18,122 bases of DNA from Pseudomonadota bacterium (GTDB lineage Bacteria; Pseudomonadota; Gammaproteobacteria; Burkholderiales; Rhodocyclaceae). Below are positions 1 to 6,700 of the stretch, one piece after another. The translations under genes and the position numbers were made by a program. The DNA is taken from the NCBI GenBank assembly GCA_021811225.1, contig JAJZPJ010000032.1, forward strand, positions 1-18,122. Direction: 5' to 3'. Below the pieces are notes generated by a model, which saw only the letters and a list, made by a program, of their open reading frames with translations, was not told the DNA's origin and searched no databases. Numbering within the stretch: the first letter of the stretch is position 1; each line of letters opens with the position of its first letter.

Positions 1-1
1 C

Positions 2-400
2 CGCGGACGCCGCTGGCTGCGCTGGTTTACTCTGCCCAGTTGGCAGCGTTATGGCTTCTATGCGGTGATGCTGGTCGCGGCCGACGCAGAGAGCAAGCCG
101 CCCTTGCTGCTGGCGTTGGCGCGGCAGGCGCTGATCGCCGAGTTTGCCCCGATCTCGCCGACGCCGGCGCAATCCTGGCGCACGACGATGATGGACTGGC
201 GCAAGATCGGCGCCGCCCCGCCGCTCATCCAGCGGCCGGGCTGCATCGATGCGGACTGGGGCGCCGCCTGGTATCGGGCGGCGGACGACAAGGCCAAGCA
301 GCAGCGCTACCGCTTGGCCAAGCTGCGTCTATGGACGGGACAGCGCGCCAAACGCGATCGTCCTGACACGCCATCGCCGGCCCGACCGTCGGCCGCGTGA
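2..400 (+). CDS. C-terminal part of an unrecognised protein (5' end outside window)
   Basis: The frame is open from the left edge to a TGA at 398-400, so this is the last 132 or so residues of a longer protein. An internal ATG at 65 is possible, but the upstream codons read like normal coding sequence. The visible part is rich in Trp and Arg, with a WLRWFTLPSWQRYGFYAV stretch, then LLLALARQALIAEF, a TPAQSWRTTMMDWRKIG region and a basic tail. I do not recognise the family. It ends 10 nt before the Fe-S protein gene at 411, so the two are probably co-transcribed and may share a redox-related role. That last point is inference from spacing only. Confidence 0.55.
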   Translation, partial: RGRRWLRWFTLPSWQRYGFYAVMLVAADAESKPPLLLALARQALIAEFAPISPTPAQSWRTTMMDWRKIGAAPPLIQRPGCIDADWGAAWYRAADDKAKQQRYRLAKLRLWTGQRAKRDRPDTPSPARPSAA

Positions 401-410
401 GCGCAGCCCG

Positions 411-1517
411 ATGGCGAATTCCCCGCTGCTGACCGACGCCGCGGCTTGCCTCAACGTCCGCGCCCGCATGAGTCTCTGTGCCGACTGTCGGGACGCTTGC
501 GCGGGGAGGGCGCTGTCCCTCTCACCCGACGGCATCGCTGTCGATCCGAAGCGGTGCACCGCCTGCGGCGCCTGCGTCCCGAAGTGCCCCGTCGGCGCGA
601 TCAGCTTGAGCGGATTCTCGCCCCGGGACTTTCTGCGCCCGTTGCAGGGGCAAGCGACCGTCCACATCCATTGCAGCGCCAGCCGCACACCCGAGAGCGG
701 CGTGGCCGTCCCCTGCCACGGCATTCTTGACGCGCGGCTGCTGGCGGCCGCGCATGCTGCCGGCACGGTCTCATTCCAGCTCCACGGTCTGGGCCAATGC
801 GGCCCCTGTCCGATGGGCAGCGCGCTTGCCGGGCTAGCCTCGCTGCAAGGAACGCTGCAGTCGTGGTTCGGGCAGCGAGCGCCGGAGGTGAGCGTCGCGC
901 CGGAGAACCAGGATCAAGAGCAGGTCCGACGCTGGCGGCAAGACCGTGCCATCCGCTCGCGCCGGGGCTTTCTGCGCGGCGCCGGCTTGCGGGCGACCGT
1001 CACTGCCGCCGCGCGGCTGTTGCCGCCCGGGCAGGACGGCAATCCCGATTCCGCCGCCCGCCCGCCGCCGGATCCGGCGCAGCAGCGCCCGGCAGCTTAT
1101 CAGGCGCTGCTGCGGGAACGCGTCGCCGATCTGTCGTGGCGGCAACTGCCCTGGCGGCAACGAAGCATCGGTGAGAAGTGCGACGCTTGCCTCGTTTGCG
1201 CGCAACGCTGCCCGACGGGCGCCCTCACGGCCTGGCATAAACCGACAGCGCGCGGCATCGACTTCGAGCCGGGTCTATGCACCTCCTGCCGGCTGTGCGA
1301 ATGGATCTGCCCGCAGCGAGCGATCGCCACCGGGGAGGTCGCGTCCGTCAGCGCTGTCGCCGGCGGCAGGACGCCGCTGGTCGACCGCCCGCTCGCCGTC
1401 TGCACTGCCTGCGGGCGGGCTCATGTCTCCGCCGCGAAAGCCGCCGGACTGTGCCTCGCCTGCCGAAAGGAGGCCGACTTGAAGGCGGAGTGGCTGGGAC
1501 TGCTCGAAAAATCCTGA
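411..1517 (+). CDS. Multi-cluster 4Fe-4S ferredoxin-type protein with an internal Tat-like motif
   Basis: A 368-residue protein beginning MANSPLL. The frame is also open upstream, but an earlier start would overlap the previous gene. Three classical C-x2-C-x2-C-x3-C [4Fe-4S] ferredoxin motifs are visible: C49/52/55/59, C257/260/263/267 and C290/293/296/300. Further cysteines are C23/26/30, C130/133, and paired C-x2-C knuckles at C331/334 and C348/351, which could hold another metal. Between the two ferredoxin halves, at about residues 183-191, is SRRGFLRGA. This resembles a twin-arginine signal core but lies mid-protein and is followed by only a weakly hydrophobic stretch. The protein is most likely an electron-transfer polyferredoxin; partner and substrate are unknown. 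It is convergent with cysB, so membership in the cys operon is unlikely. Confidence 0.8.
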   Translation: MANSPLLTDAAACLNVRARMSLCADCRDACAGRALSLSPDGIAVDPKRCTACGACVPKCPVGAISLSGFSPRDFLRPLQGQATVHIHCSASRTPESGVAVPCHGILDARLLAAAHAAGTVSFQLHGLGQCGPCPMGSALAGLASLQGTLQSWFGQRAPEVSVAPENQDQEQVRRWRQDRAIRSRRGFLRGAGLRATVTAAARLLPPGQDGNPDSAARPPPDPAQQRPAAYQALLRERVADLSWRQLPWRQRSIGEKCDACLVCAQRCPTGALTAWHKPTARGIDFEPGLCTSCRLCEWICPQRAIATGEVASVSAVAGGRTPLVDRPLAVCTACGRAHVSAAKAAGLCLACRKEADLKAEWLGLLEKS

Positions 1518-1554
1518 GCCCGCTCGCGCCAGTGTCCCGGGGCCAAGCTGCCCG

Positions 1555-1582
1555 CCGCGGCGATGGCGATCGCAATGCGCGG
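1555..1582. terminator. GC-rich hairpin between convergent genes, possible terminator
   Basis: The 67-nt gap between the stops of the Fe-S gene and cysB holds a nested hairpin. The outer arms are CCGCG (1555-1559) and CGCGG (1578-1582). The inner arms are GCGAT (1560-1564) and ATCGC (1569-1573), with loop GGCG and a 4-nt bulge. No T-run follows on either strand, so it would be a poor intrinsic terminator. It is recorded as the only structure seen at this convergent junction. Confidence 0.3.
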
Positions 1583-1584
1583 AA

Positions 1585-2529
1585 TCACAGGCCCGGATCG
1601 CTGCCCTCGTCGCCGGAGAGCGCCGCCTCCACCGCACGGCGCGTGAGCTGAGGCGCGAACAGTTCGATGAAGGCGTAGGCATAGCCGCGCAGGTAGGCAT
1701 TCTTCACTACCCCGATGCGCGTCGTGGCCGACTCGAACAGGTGTGACGCATCGAGCGCACGCAGGCCGCGGTCGGCCTTCTCCTGATAAGCCATCGCCGC
1801 CACGATGCCGACGCCCAAACCCAGCGCGACGTAGGTCTTGATGATGTCGGCGTCGATCGCCGTCAGCACCACGTTGGGCGAGAGCCCGCGCGCTGCGAAG
1901 GCGCGGTTGATCTGCGAGCGCCCGGCGAAAGCGTGATCGTAAGTGATGATCGGATACTTGGCGACCTCCTCCAGGGTCAGCGGCCGGGCCTTGAGCAGCG
2001 GATGCCTGGGCGGCGCGATGACGCAACGGTTCCACTGGTAGCAGGGCAGCATGACGAGCCCCTCCTGCTCGCCGATCGCCTCGGTGGCAATGGCGATATC
2101 CGCCTCCCCCCCGAGTACGTAAGCGCAGATCTGGGTCGGGCTGCCCTGATGCAGGCTCACGCGCACTCCGGGATAGCGGCGCATGAACTGCTGGATCACC
2201 TGCGGCAACACATAGCGCGCCTGGGTGTGCGTGGTGGCGATCGAAAGGCTGCCGCTCAACTCGTTGGAATACTCCCGTCCGACACCGCGCAGGTTGTCCA
2301 CGTCCTGCAGCATCCGGGCGGCGATCTTCAATATCTCCCGTCCGGGAACGGTGACCCCCGTCAGGCGCTTGCCCTGGCGGACGAAGACGGCGACGCCTAG
2401 CTCTTCCTCCAGCACGCGGATCTGCCGGGACACCCCGGGCTGCGAGGTATGAAGCGCCACGGCGGCCTCGGAGACGTTCAGGCCGCAGCGCGCGACCTCG
2501 AGGACATAGCGCATCTGCTGCAGGTTCAT
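1585..2529 (-). CDS. cysB: CysB, LysR-type regulator of sulfur assimilation
   Basis: A 314-residue LysR-type regulator close to the usual CysB length of about 324. The N-terminal winged helix-turn-helix covers about residues 19-45 (SEAAVALHTSQPGVSRQIR). The CysB hallmark TTHTQARYVLP lies at 99-109, and Thr100, Thr102, Gln103 and Thr149 fall at the numbered positions that bind sulfate in enterobacterial CysB. The site aligned with Thr202 is alanine here (FAGRSQ). CysB family members activate sulfate-assimilation genes when N-acetylserine signals sulfur shortage. Divergence from the cysI operon across 107 bp with a perfect palindrome fits both activation of cysI and autorepression. Cbl or SsuR-type paralogues are the alternative, but the neighbours favour CysB. 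Confidence 0.92.
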   Translation of the reverse strand: MNLQQMRYVLEVARCGLNVSEAAVALHTSQPGVSRQIRVLEEELGVAVFVRQGKRLTGVTVPGREILKIAARMLQDVDNLRGVGREYSNELSGSLSIATTHTQARYVLPQVIQQFMRRYPGVRVSLHQGSPTQICAYVLGGEADIAIATEAIGEQEGLVMLPCYQWNRCVIAPPRHPLLKARPLTLEEVAKYPIITYDHAFAGRSQINRAFAARGLSPNVVLTAIDADIIKTYVALGLGVGIVAAMAYQEKADRGLRALDASHLFESATTRIGVVKNAYLRGYAYAFIELFAPQLTRRAVEAALSGDEGSDPGL

Positions 2530-2539
2530 CGTCGCTCAC

Positions 2540-2558
2540 TAATAACCATTGGTTATTA
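2540..2558. promoter_or_regulatory. 19-bp perfect palindrome, candidate CysB operator
   Basis: The arms TAATAACCA (2540-2548) and TGGTTATTA (2550-2558) are exact complements around one central base. The core is ATAAC-N5-GTTAT, which is the T-N11-A box typical of LysR-type regulators. It sits 10 bp upstream of the cysB start codon, over the region where its ribosome would load, and about 78 bp upstream of cysI. The position suits autorepression of cysB and activation of the cysI operon. Assignment to CysB is inference from location and form. Confidence 0.65.
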
Positions 2559-2636
2559 AATACTAACATAAAAGTATTTTAACAATCTATACGAGCCCGC
2601 TAGGATGCAGCTCGACAAACGACTCACGGAGCAGCC
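2559..2636. promoter_or_regulatory. AT-rich divergent promoter region of cysB and the cysI operon
   Basis: An AT-rich stretch in otherwise GC-rich DNA. It holds a second small inverted repeat, TAAAA-GTA-TTTTA, at 2569-2581. On the minus strand a weak TTGTTA-17-TATTTA pair could drive cysB. On the plus strand TATACG at 2588-2593 is a candidate -10 for cysI, with no good -35, as expected of an activator-dependent promoter. GGAG at 2628-2631 is the cysI ribosome-binding site. The exact promoters cannot be fixed by eye. Confidence 0.45.
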
Positions 2637-4322
2637 ATGTACCGCTACGACGAAATCGACCATCGCCTGGTTGCAGAACGCGTCGCCCAGTTTCGCGGCC
2701 AGACCCGGCGCTATCTGGCCGGCGAACTCTCAGAGGACGAGTTCCGTCCGCTGCGCCTGCAAAACGGCCTCTATATCCAGCGTCATGGGCCGATGCTGCG
2801 CATCGCGGTGCCCTACGGCACGCTCTCCAGCCGGCAACTGAAGAAGCTCGCGCACATCGCCAGGACTTACGACCGCGGCCGCGGCCATTTCACCACGCGC
2901 CAGAACCTGCAGTTCAACTGGGTGAAGCTGGCGGAGGTTCCCGCGATCCTGGCCGAACTGGCCGAGGTCGAGATGCACGCCATCCAGACCTCTGGCAATT
3001 GCATCCGCAACCTCACCGCCGATCATTTCGCCGGCGTCGCCGACGACGAAATCGCCGATCCACGGCCGTGGGTCGAAATCCTGCGCCAGTGGGCGAGCTT
3101 CCACCCGGAATTTGCCTATCTGCCGCGCAAGTTCAAGATCGCGGTCAATGCCGCCGCCAACGACCGGACCGTGGCGGCGGTGCACGACATCGGCTTGCAC
3201 CTGACGCGCTCAGCCTCGGGCGAAATCGGCTTCGCCGTGCAAGTCGGCGGCGGCCTCGGACGCACCCCCATCCTGGGCAGCGTGATCCGAGAATTCCTGC
3301 CGGCCCGCGATCTACTCGGCTATTGCGAGGCGATCCTGCGCATCTACAACCGCCACGGTCGGCGCGACAACATCTACAAGGCGCGCATCAAGATCCTGGT
3401 CAAGTCCTTGGGCAGCGCCGAATTCGCGCGTCAGGTCGAGGAAGAGTGGACGCAGATCCAGGACGGGCCGGAAAATCCGCATGCCGCCGAATTTGCGCGC
3501 GTCGCCGCCCATTTCACGGCGCCGCCCTACCAGCTCCTGGCGGCCAGAGACGCCCAGTTCGAGGCCAGGAAGCGCGACGACCGGGGCTTCGCCCGCTGGG
3601 TCGGACGCAACGTGCGCAGCCACAGGGTGCCCGGTTACGCCATCGTAACGCTATCCTTGAAGGCACCCGGCTCGGCCCCGGGCGACATCAGCGCGGCGCA
3701 GATGGAGACGGTGGCGAGACTCGCCGATGAATTCAGTTTCGGCGAACTGCGCGTCGCGCACGAGCAGAACCTGATCCTGGCCGACGTCCGGCAGCGCGAT
3801 CTGTTCGCGCTGTGGCAGGAGGTCAGAACGGCCGGACTGGCGACGCCGACGACGGGGCTGCTCGCCGATATCGTCTGCTGCCCCGGCGGAGATTACTGCG
3901 CCCTGGCCAATGCCAAATCGATTCCGATCGCGCAGGCGATACAGAAACGCTTCGAGGATCTCGACTATCTCCACGACATCGGTCCGATGTCGCTGAACAT
4001 CTCCGGCTGCATCAACGCCTGCGGCCATCACCATGTCGGCAACATCGGCGTGCTCGGCGTCGATAAGCACGGCGAGGAGTGGTATCAGGTCTCGATCGGC
4101 GGCAGCCAGGGTCGCGACGCCGCGCTCGGCGAGGTCATCGGCCCGGCCTTCGCTGCCGACGAGATGCCCGTGGTCATCGAGCGCCTGGTCGGGGCCTATC
4201 TGGACCGCCGTCACGCCGACGAACTCTTCATCGACACCGTGCGCCGCATCGGCGTCGCACCATTCAAGGCGCGCGTTTATGCGACGCCACAACAACATGA
4301 AAGGAAATTCGCAAATGCTTAA
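2637..4322 (+). CDS. cysI: Assimilatory sulfite reductase hemoprotein (CysI-type nitrite/sulfite reductase)
   Basis: A 561-residue siroheme/[4Fe-4S] reductase, close to CysI length (about 570), catalysing six-electron reduction of sulfite to sulfide in the cytoplasm. The Fe-S/siroheme ligands are clear: C415-x5-C421 (CPGGDYC) and C458-x3-C462 (SGCINACGHHH), the same spacing as in E. coli CysI. The N-terminal ferredoxin-like half carries the siroheme-contact stretch TTRQNLQFNW at 86-95. The start is set by GGAG 5 nt upstream. It is first in a five-gene overlapping operon and overlaps the DUF934 gene by 8 nt. No cysJ flavoprotein gene follows, so electrons probably come from ferredoxin or another donor. 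An assimilatory nitrite reductase of the same superfamily is the alternative, but the cys context argues for sulfite. Confidence 0.93.
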   Translation: MYRYDEIDHRLVAERVAQFRGQTRRYLAGELSEDEFRPLRLQNGLYIQRHGPMLRIAVPYGTLSSRQLKKLAHIARTYDRGRGHFTTRQNLQFNWVKLAEVPAILAELAEVEMHAIQTSGNCIRNLTADHFAGVADDEIADPRPWVEILRQWASFHPEFAYLPRKFKIAVNAAANDRTVAAVHDIGLHLTRSASGEIGFAVQVGGGLGRTPILGSVIREFLPARDLLGYCEAILRIYNRHGRRDNIYKARIKILVKSLGSAEFARQVEEEWTQIQDGPENPHAAEFARVAAHFTAPPYQLLAARDAQFEARKRDDRGFARWVGRNVRSHRVPGYAIVTLSLKAPGSAPGDISAAQMETVARLADEFSFGELRVAHEQNLILADVRQRDLFALWQEVRTAGLATPTTGLLADIVCCPGGDYCALANAKSIPIAQAIQKRFEDLDYLHDIGPMSLNISGCINACGHHHVGNIGVLGVDKHGEEWYQVSIGGSQGRDAALGEVIGPAFAADEMPVVIERLVGAYLDRRHADELFIDTVRRIGVAPFKARVYATPQQHERKFANA

Positions 4323-4860
4323 TGCCGTCCGAAGCAGCAAGGGAGCCGGGATCATCAAGAGCGGGGCCGTCATCGACGACGCATGGCGGCTCGTGACCGT
4401 CGCCCAGGGCGAGACGCCCGAGACCGTGGCGCTACCGATCGGCCCGTTATTGGTGCCGGTTCCGGTGTGGCGCAGCCGTCGGGCCGAGCTGATCCGGCGC
4501 GAATACGAACACGGTTGGCCCCTCGGCGTCTGGCTCAGCGCCGAAGAGGGGCCGGAGGCAATCGCTGCGGACCTGGATGACTTCAGCGTCATCGCCGTCG
4601 AGTTCTCGAAGTTCACCGACGGCCGCGGCTATTCCACGGCACGGCTTTTGCGCACGCGTTACGGCTACGGCGGCGAACTGCGCGCAATCGGCGACGTGCT
4701 GCGCGATCAGTTGTTCTATCTTGCCCGCGTCGGCTTCGATGCATTCGCCGTCCGCGCCGACAGGAACATCGACGCGGCGATGGCGGGCCTCGCCGATTTC
4801 AGCGCCGCCTACCAGCGGGCCGCTGGCCCGGCCGCCGGCCCCACGAGGCTGGCGGCATGA
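4315..4860 (+). CDS. DUF934 protein, sulfite-reduction partner
   Basis: A 181-residue protein of the DUF934 family (COG3749), annotated in general as probably involved in sulfite reduction because it nearly always sits beside cysI. The diagnostic block is at about 99-132: KFTDGRGYSTARLL, then RYGYGGELRAIGDVLRD. No cysteine pattern, membrane segment or signal peptide is visible, so it is likely a soluble accessory protein rather than a redox carrier. The ATG at 4315 lies inside the last codons of cysI (8-nt overlap) with AAGGAA 8 nt upstream, pointing to translational coupling. Its TGA overlaps the cysH ATG by 4 nt. Its molecular function is not established. Confidence 0.9.
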   Translation: MLNAVRSSKGAGIIKSGAVIDDAWRLVTVAQGETPETVALPIGPLLVPVPVWRSRRAELIRREYEHGWPLGVWLSAEEGPEAIAADLDDFSVIAVEFSKFTDGRGYSTARLLRTRYGYGGELRAIGDVLRDQLFYLARVGFDAFAVRADRNIDAAMAGLADFSAAYQRAAGPAAGPTRLAA

Positions 4861-5774
4861 GCTCAAGCCGACCCATGAGCGCTCACTTCGATTCCGACAA
4901 ACTGAGCAGCCCGCTGGCCGGCAAGGTCGCGGCAGCGGCCCGGCTCCTGGCCGATATTGCCGACGCGCACGCCCCGGCGGTCTTCGCCAACAGCCTGGGC
5001 GCCGAGGACATGGTGCTGACCGATCTGATCCTGCGCGGGGGATTGGCGATCGAGATTTTCTCCCTCGACAGCGGCCGCCTGCCGCAGGAGACTCACGCGT
5101 TGATGCAGGACATCCGGCGTCATTACGGACTCAGGCTCAAGCTCTTCTACCCCCGCCACGACCTGATCGAAGAGTACACGGCAAACCACGGCATCAACGC
5201 CTTCTTCGACTCCGTCGAGCTGCGCCGCGCCTGCTGCCAGGTACGCAAGGTGGAGCCGCTAAGGCGCGCGCTGGCCGGCAAGCGGGCCTGGATCACCGGA
5301 ATGCGCGCACAGCAGGCGCCCAGCCGCGAGGCGCTGCCGCTACGGCAATTCGACGCGACAAACGGCCTCATGAAATTCAATCCGCTGGTCGAGTGGAGCG
5401 AACAGGATGTATGGGCTTACCTACGCGGCACAGGCGTACCCTACAACGCCTTGCACGACCGCGGCTACCCCAGCATCGGCTGCGCCCCCTGCACCCGCGC
5501 AATCGCCGCGGGCGAAGATCTCCGCGCCGGCCGCTGGTGGTGGGAAAGTGCCGACACCAAGGAATGCGGACTTCACAGAAGTCCGCTCGTCACGCTCGGG
5601 ACTTCGACGCAGGCTAACATCGACGAAGGCGACGTTAAGGCGCGAAGCACCGGCCGTAGCCAAAGTGCCGACACCAAGGAATGCGGGCTTCACCGCATTC
5701 CGGTTTCTGTCCGCACTACGCTACCTGAGAACGCCGACGAGTCCACGCTGGCCGCCGCTTTGAGGTCAGCATGA
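4857..5774 (+). CDS. cysH: APS reductase (CysH family) with a duplicated, extended C-terminus
   Basis: A 305-residue protein whose first 240 residues are a complete CysH-family reductase. The pair C126-C127 (ACCQVRK) and C209-x2-C212 (SIGCAPC) ligate the [4Fe-4S] cluster of adenylylsulfate (APS) reductases and are absent from E. coli-type PAPS reductases. The catalytic cysteine is C237 in KECGLH, where these proteins normally end. Here the frame continues for 65 residues and encodes SADTKECGLH a second time at 270-279, followed by an unfamiliar tail. The product reduces APS to sulfite using thioredoxin or glutathione. The start is fixed by the ATGA overlap with DUF934, and the end by an ATGA overlap with cysD. 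The catalytic assignment is firm; whether the tail is functional is open. Confidence 0.9.
   Translation: MSSSRPMSAHFDSDKLSSPLAGKVAAAARLLADIADAHAPAVFANSLGAEDMVLTDLILRGGLAIEIFSLDSGRLPQETHALMQDIRRHYGLRLKLFYPRHDLIEEYTANHGINAFFDSVELRRACCQVRKVEPLRRALAGKRAWITGMRAQQAPSREALPLRQFDATNGLMKFNPLVEWSEQDVWAYLRGTGVPYNALHDRGYPSIGCAPCTRAIAAGEDLRAGRWWWESADTKECGLHRSPLVTLGTSTQANIDEGDVKARSTGRSQSADTKECGLHRIPVSVRTTLPENADESTLAAALRSA
5545..5576 (+). repeat. Direct repeat copy 1 (native cysH C-terminal motif)
   Basis: 32 nt encoding most of ESADTKECGLH, matching copy 2 at 5662-5693 in 31 of 32 positions. The single mismatch is the third base of a glycine codon (5570 A versus 5687 G), so it is silent. This copy sits where CysH proteins normally end, so it is probably the original. 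Confidence 0.9.
5566..5586. repeat. Inverted repeat A in the cysH tail
   Basis: A perfect 8-bp stem GCGGACTT (5566-5573) / AAGTCCGC (5579-5586) with loop CACAG. It begins inside direct repeat copy 1 and runs into the extra tail. No T-run follows, so it does not look like a terminator. Confidence 0.75.
5602..5648. repeat. Imperfect inverted repeat in the cysH spacer
   Basis: The spacer between the two direct repeats folds on itself. TAACATCG (5615-5622) pairs with CGACGTTA (5630-5637) with one G-T type mismatch. The flanking CTTCG(A)CGC and GCGCGAAG extend the pairing with small bulges. Together with the two neighbouring hairpins, this makes the tail DNA a string of three stem-loops. Confidence 0.5.
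5662..5693 (+). repeat. Direct repeat copy 2 (duplicated cysH motif)
   Basis: The second copy of the 32-nt repeat, exactly 117 bp (39 codons) after copy 1 and in the same frame, so SADTKECGLH is encoded again at residues 270-279. The sequence outside the 32 nt does not match between the copies, so this is not a simple tandem duplication of the whole 117-bp unit. Confidence 0.9.
5678..5701. repeat. Inverted repeat B in the cysH tail
   Basis: A perfect 9-bp stem GGAATGCGG (5678-5686) / CCGCATTCC (5693-5701) with loop GCTTCA. It begins inside direct repeat copy 2. Its arms are shifted relative to inverted repeat A, as if A kept the inner part and B the outer part of one longer ancestral palindrome. 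Confidence 0.75.
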
Positions 5775-6700
5775 CCGCCGTTGCGGTTGGGCAGCCGCTC
5801 TCCCATCTTGAATGGCTGGAATCCGAGGCCATCCACATTCTGCGCGAGGTCGCGGGGCAGTGCGCCAATCCGGCCTTGCTCTTCTCCGGCGGCAAGGATT
5901 CGATCTGCTTGCTGCGCCTGGCGGAAAAAGCCTTCCGGCCGGGGCGCTTCCCGTTTCCGCTGCTGCACATCGATACCGGGCACAACTATCCGGAGGTGAT
6001 CGCCTGTCGCGACCGCTACGCCGAGATGCTGGGCGAGCGCTTGATCGTGCGCTGCCTCGATGATTCGCTGGCGCGCGGCACGGCGGTGCTGAAGTCGCCT
6101 GACGAAGCGCGCAACCGGCATCAGTCGGTGACGCTGCTCGAAGCCATCGCCGAGTTCGAGTTCGACGCCTGCATCGGCGGCGCCCGGCGCGACGAGGAGA
6201 AGGCGCGAGCCAAGGAACGCATTTTTTCCTTCCGCGACGAATCCGGTCAGTGGGATCCGAAGGCTCAGCGGCCGGAGTTATGGGACATTTACAACGCGCG
6301 CACCTGCAAGGGCGAAAACATTCGTGCTTTTCCGATCTCCAACTGGACCGAGATGGACGTGTGGCGGTACATCGAGCGCGAGCGGCTGGAACTTCCTTCG
6401 ATCTACTTCGCCCATCGCCGCCCGGTGGTCCGCCGCAGCGGCCGTCAGGGCACATTGCTCGCGCCGGTCACCTGGCTGACCCCGGCGGGCAAGGGCGACC
6501 GGGTGGAGCAGCTCTCGGTGCGCTTTCGCACCGTCGGCGACATCACCTGCACGGCGCCCGTCGAATCGGACGCCGACAGCGTGGGCAAAATCATCGCCGA
6601 GACTGCGCTCGCCACGGTGAGTGAGCGCGGCGCCACGCGCCTGGACGATCAGGCTTCCGAGGCGGCCATGGAGCAGCGCAAGATGGCGGGGTATTTCTGA
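5771..6700 (+). CDS. cysD: Sulfate adenylyltransferase small subunit (ATP sulfurylase catalytic subunit)
   Basis: A 309-residue PP-loop ATP pyrophosphatase. The ATP-binding signature SGGKDS is at 39-44 and the protein ends ...QRKMAGYF, typical of CysD. It joins sulfate and ATP to give APS and pyrophosphate, with the unfavourable reaction driven by GTP hydrolysis in CysN. Length and ends match CysD (about 302 in E. coli). Its ATG overlaps the cysH stop by 4 nt and its TGA shares one base with the cysN ATG, so the subunits are probably translated in a coupled way. The N-terminus shows no added domain. Confidence 0.97.
   Translation: MTAVAVGQPLSHLEWLESEAIHILREVAGQCANPALLFSGGKDSICLLRLAEKAFRPGRFPFPLLHIDTGHNYPEVIACRDRYAEMLGERLIVRCLDDSLARGTAVLKSPDEARNRHQSVTLLEAIAEFEFDACIGGARRDEEKARAKERIFSFRDESGQWDPKAQRPELWDIYNARTCKGENIRAFPISNWTEMDVWRYIERERLELPSIYFAHRRPVVRRSGRQGTLLAPVTWLTPAGKGDRVEQLSVRFRTVGDITCTAPVESDADSVGKIIAETALATVSERGATRLDDQASEAAMEQRKMAGYF

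Noticed and set aside
1421..2569. A longer minus-strand frame covering cysB
   Set aside because: It is in a different frame from CysB, Arg-rich and low in motif content, while the 1585-2529 frame gives a complete LysR protein.
3651..4616. A 321-codon minus-strand open frame opposite cysI and DUF934
   Set aside because: Antisense shadow of two well-supported coupled genes, with no family features.
4857..5576. PAPS reductase rather than APS reductase
   Set aside because: The CC and C-x2-C cluster ligands are both present and no APS kinase is seen in the operon.
5421..5693. A 90-codon minus-strand frame through the cysH repeats
   Set aside because: It lies inside cysH and repeats its own peptide only because the DNA is repeated. 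It is kept only as a hint in the repeat-family finding.
5545..5693. CRISPR array
   Set aside because: Only two copies, the spacer is 85 nt and itself palindromic, and the repeat encodes the cysH C-terminus.
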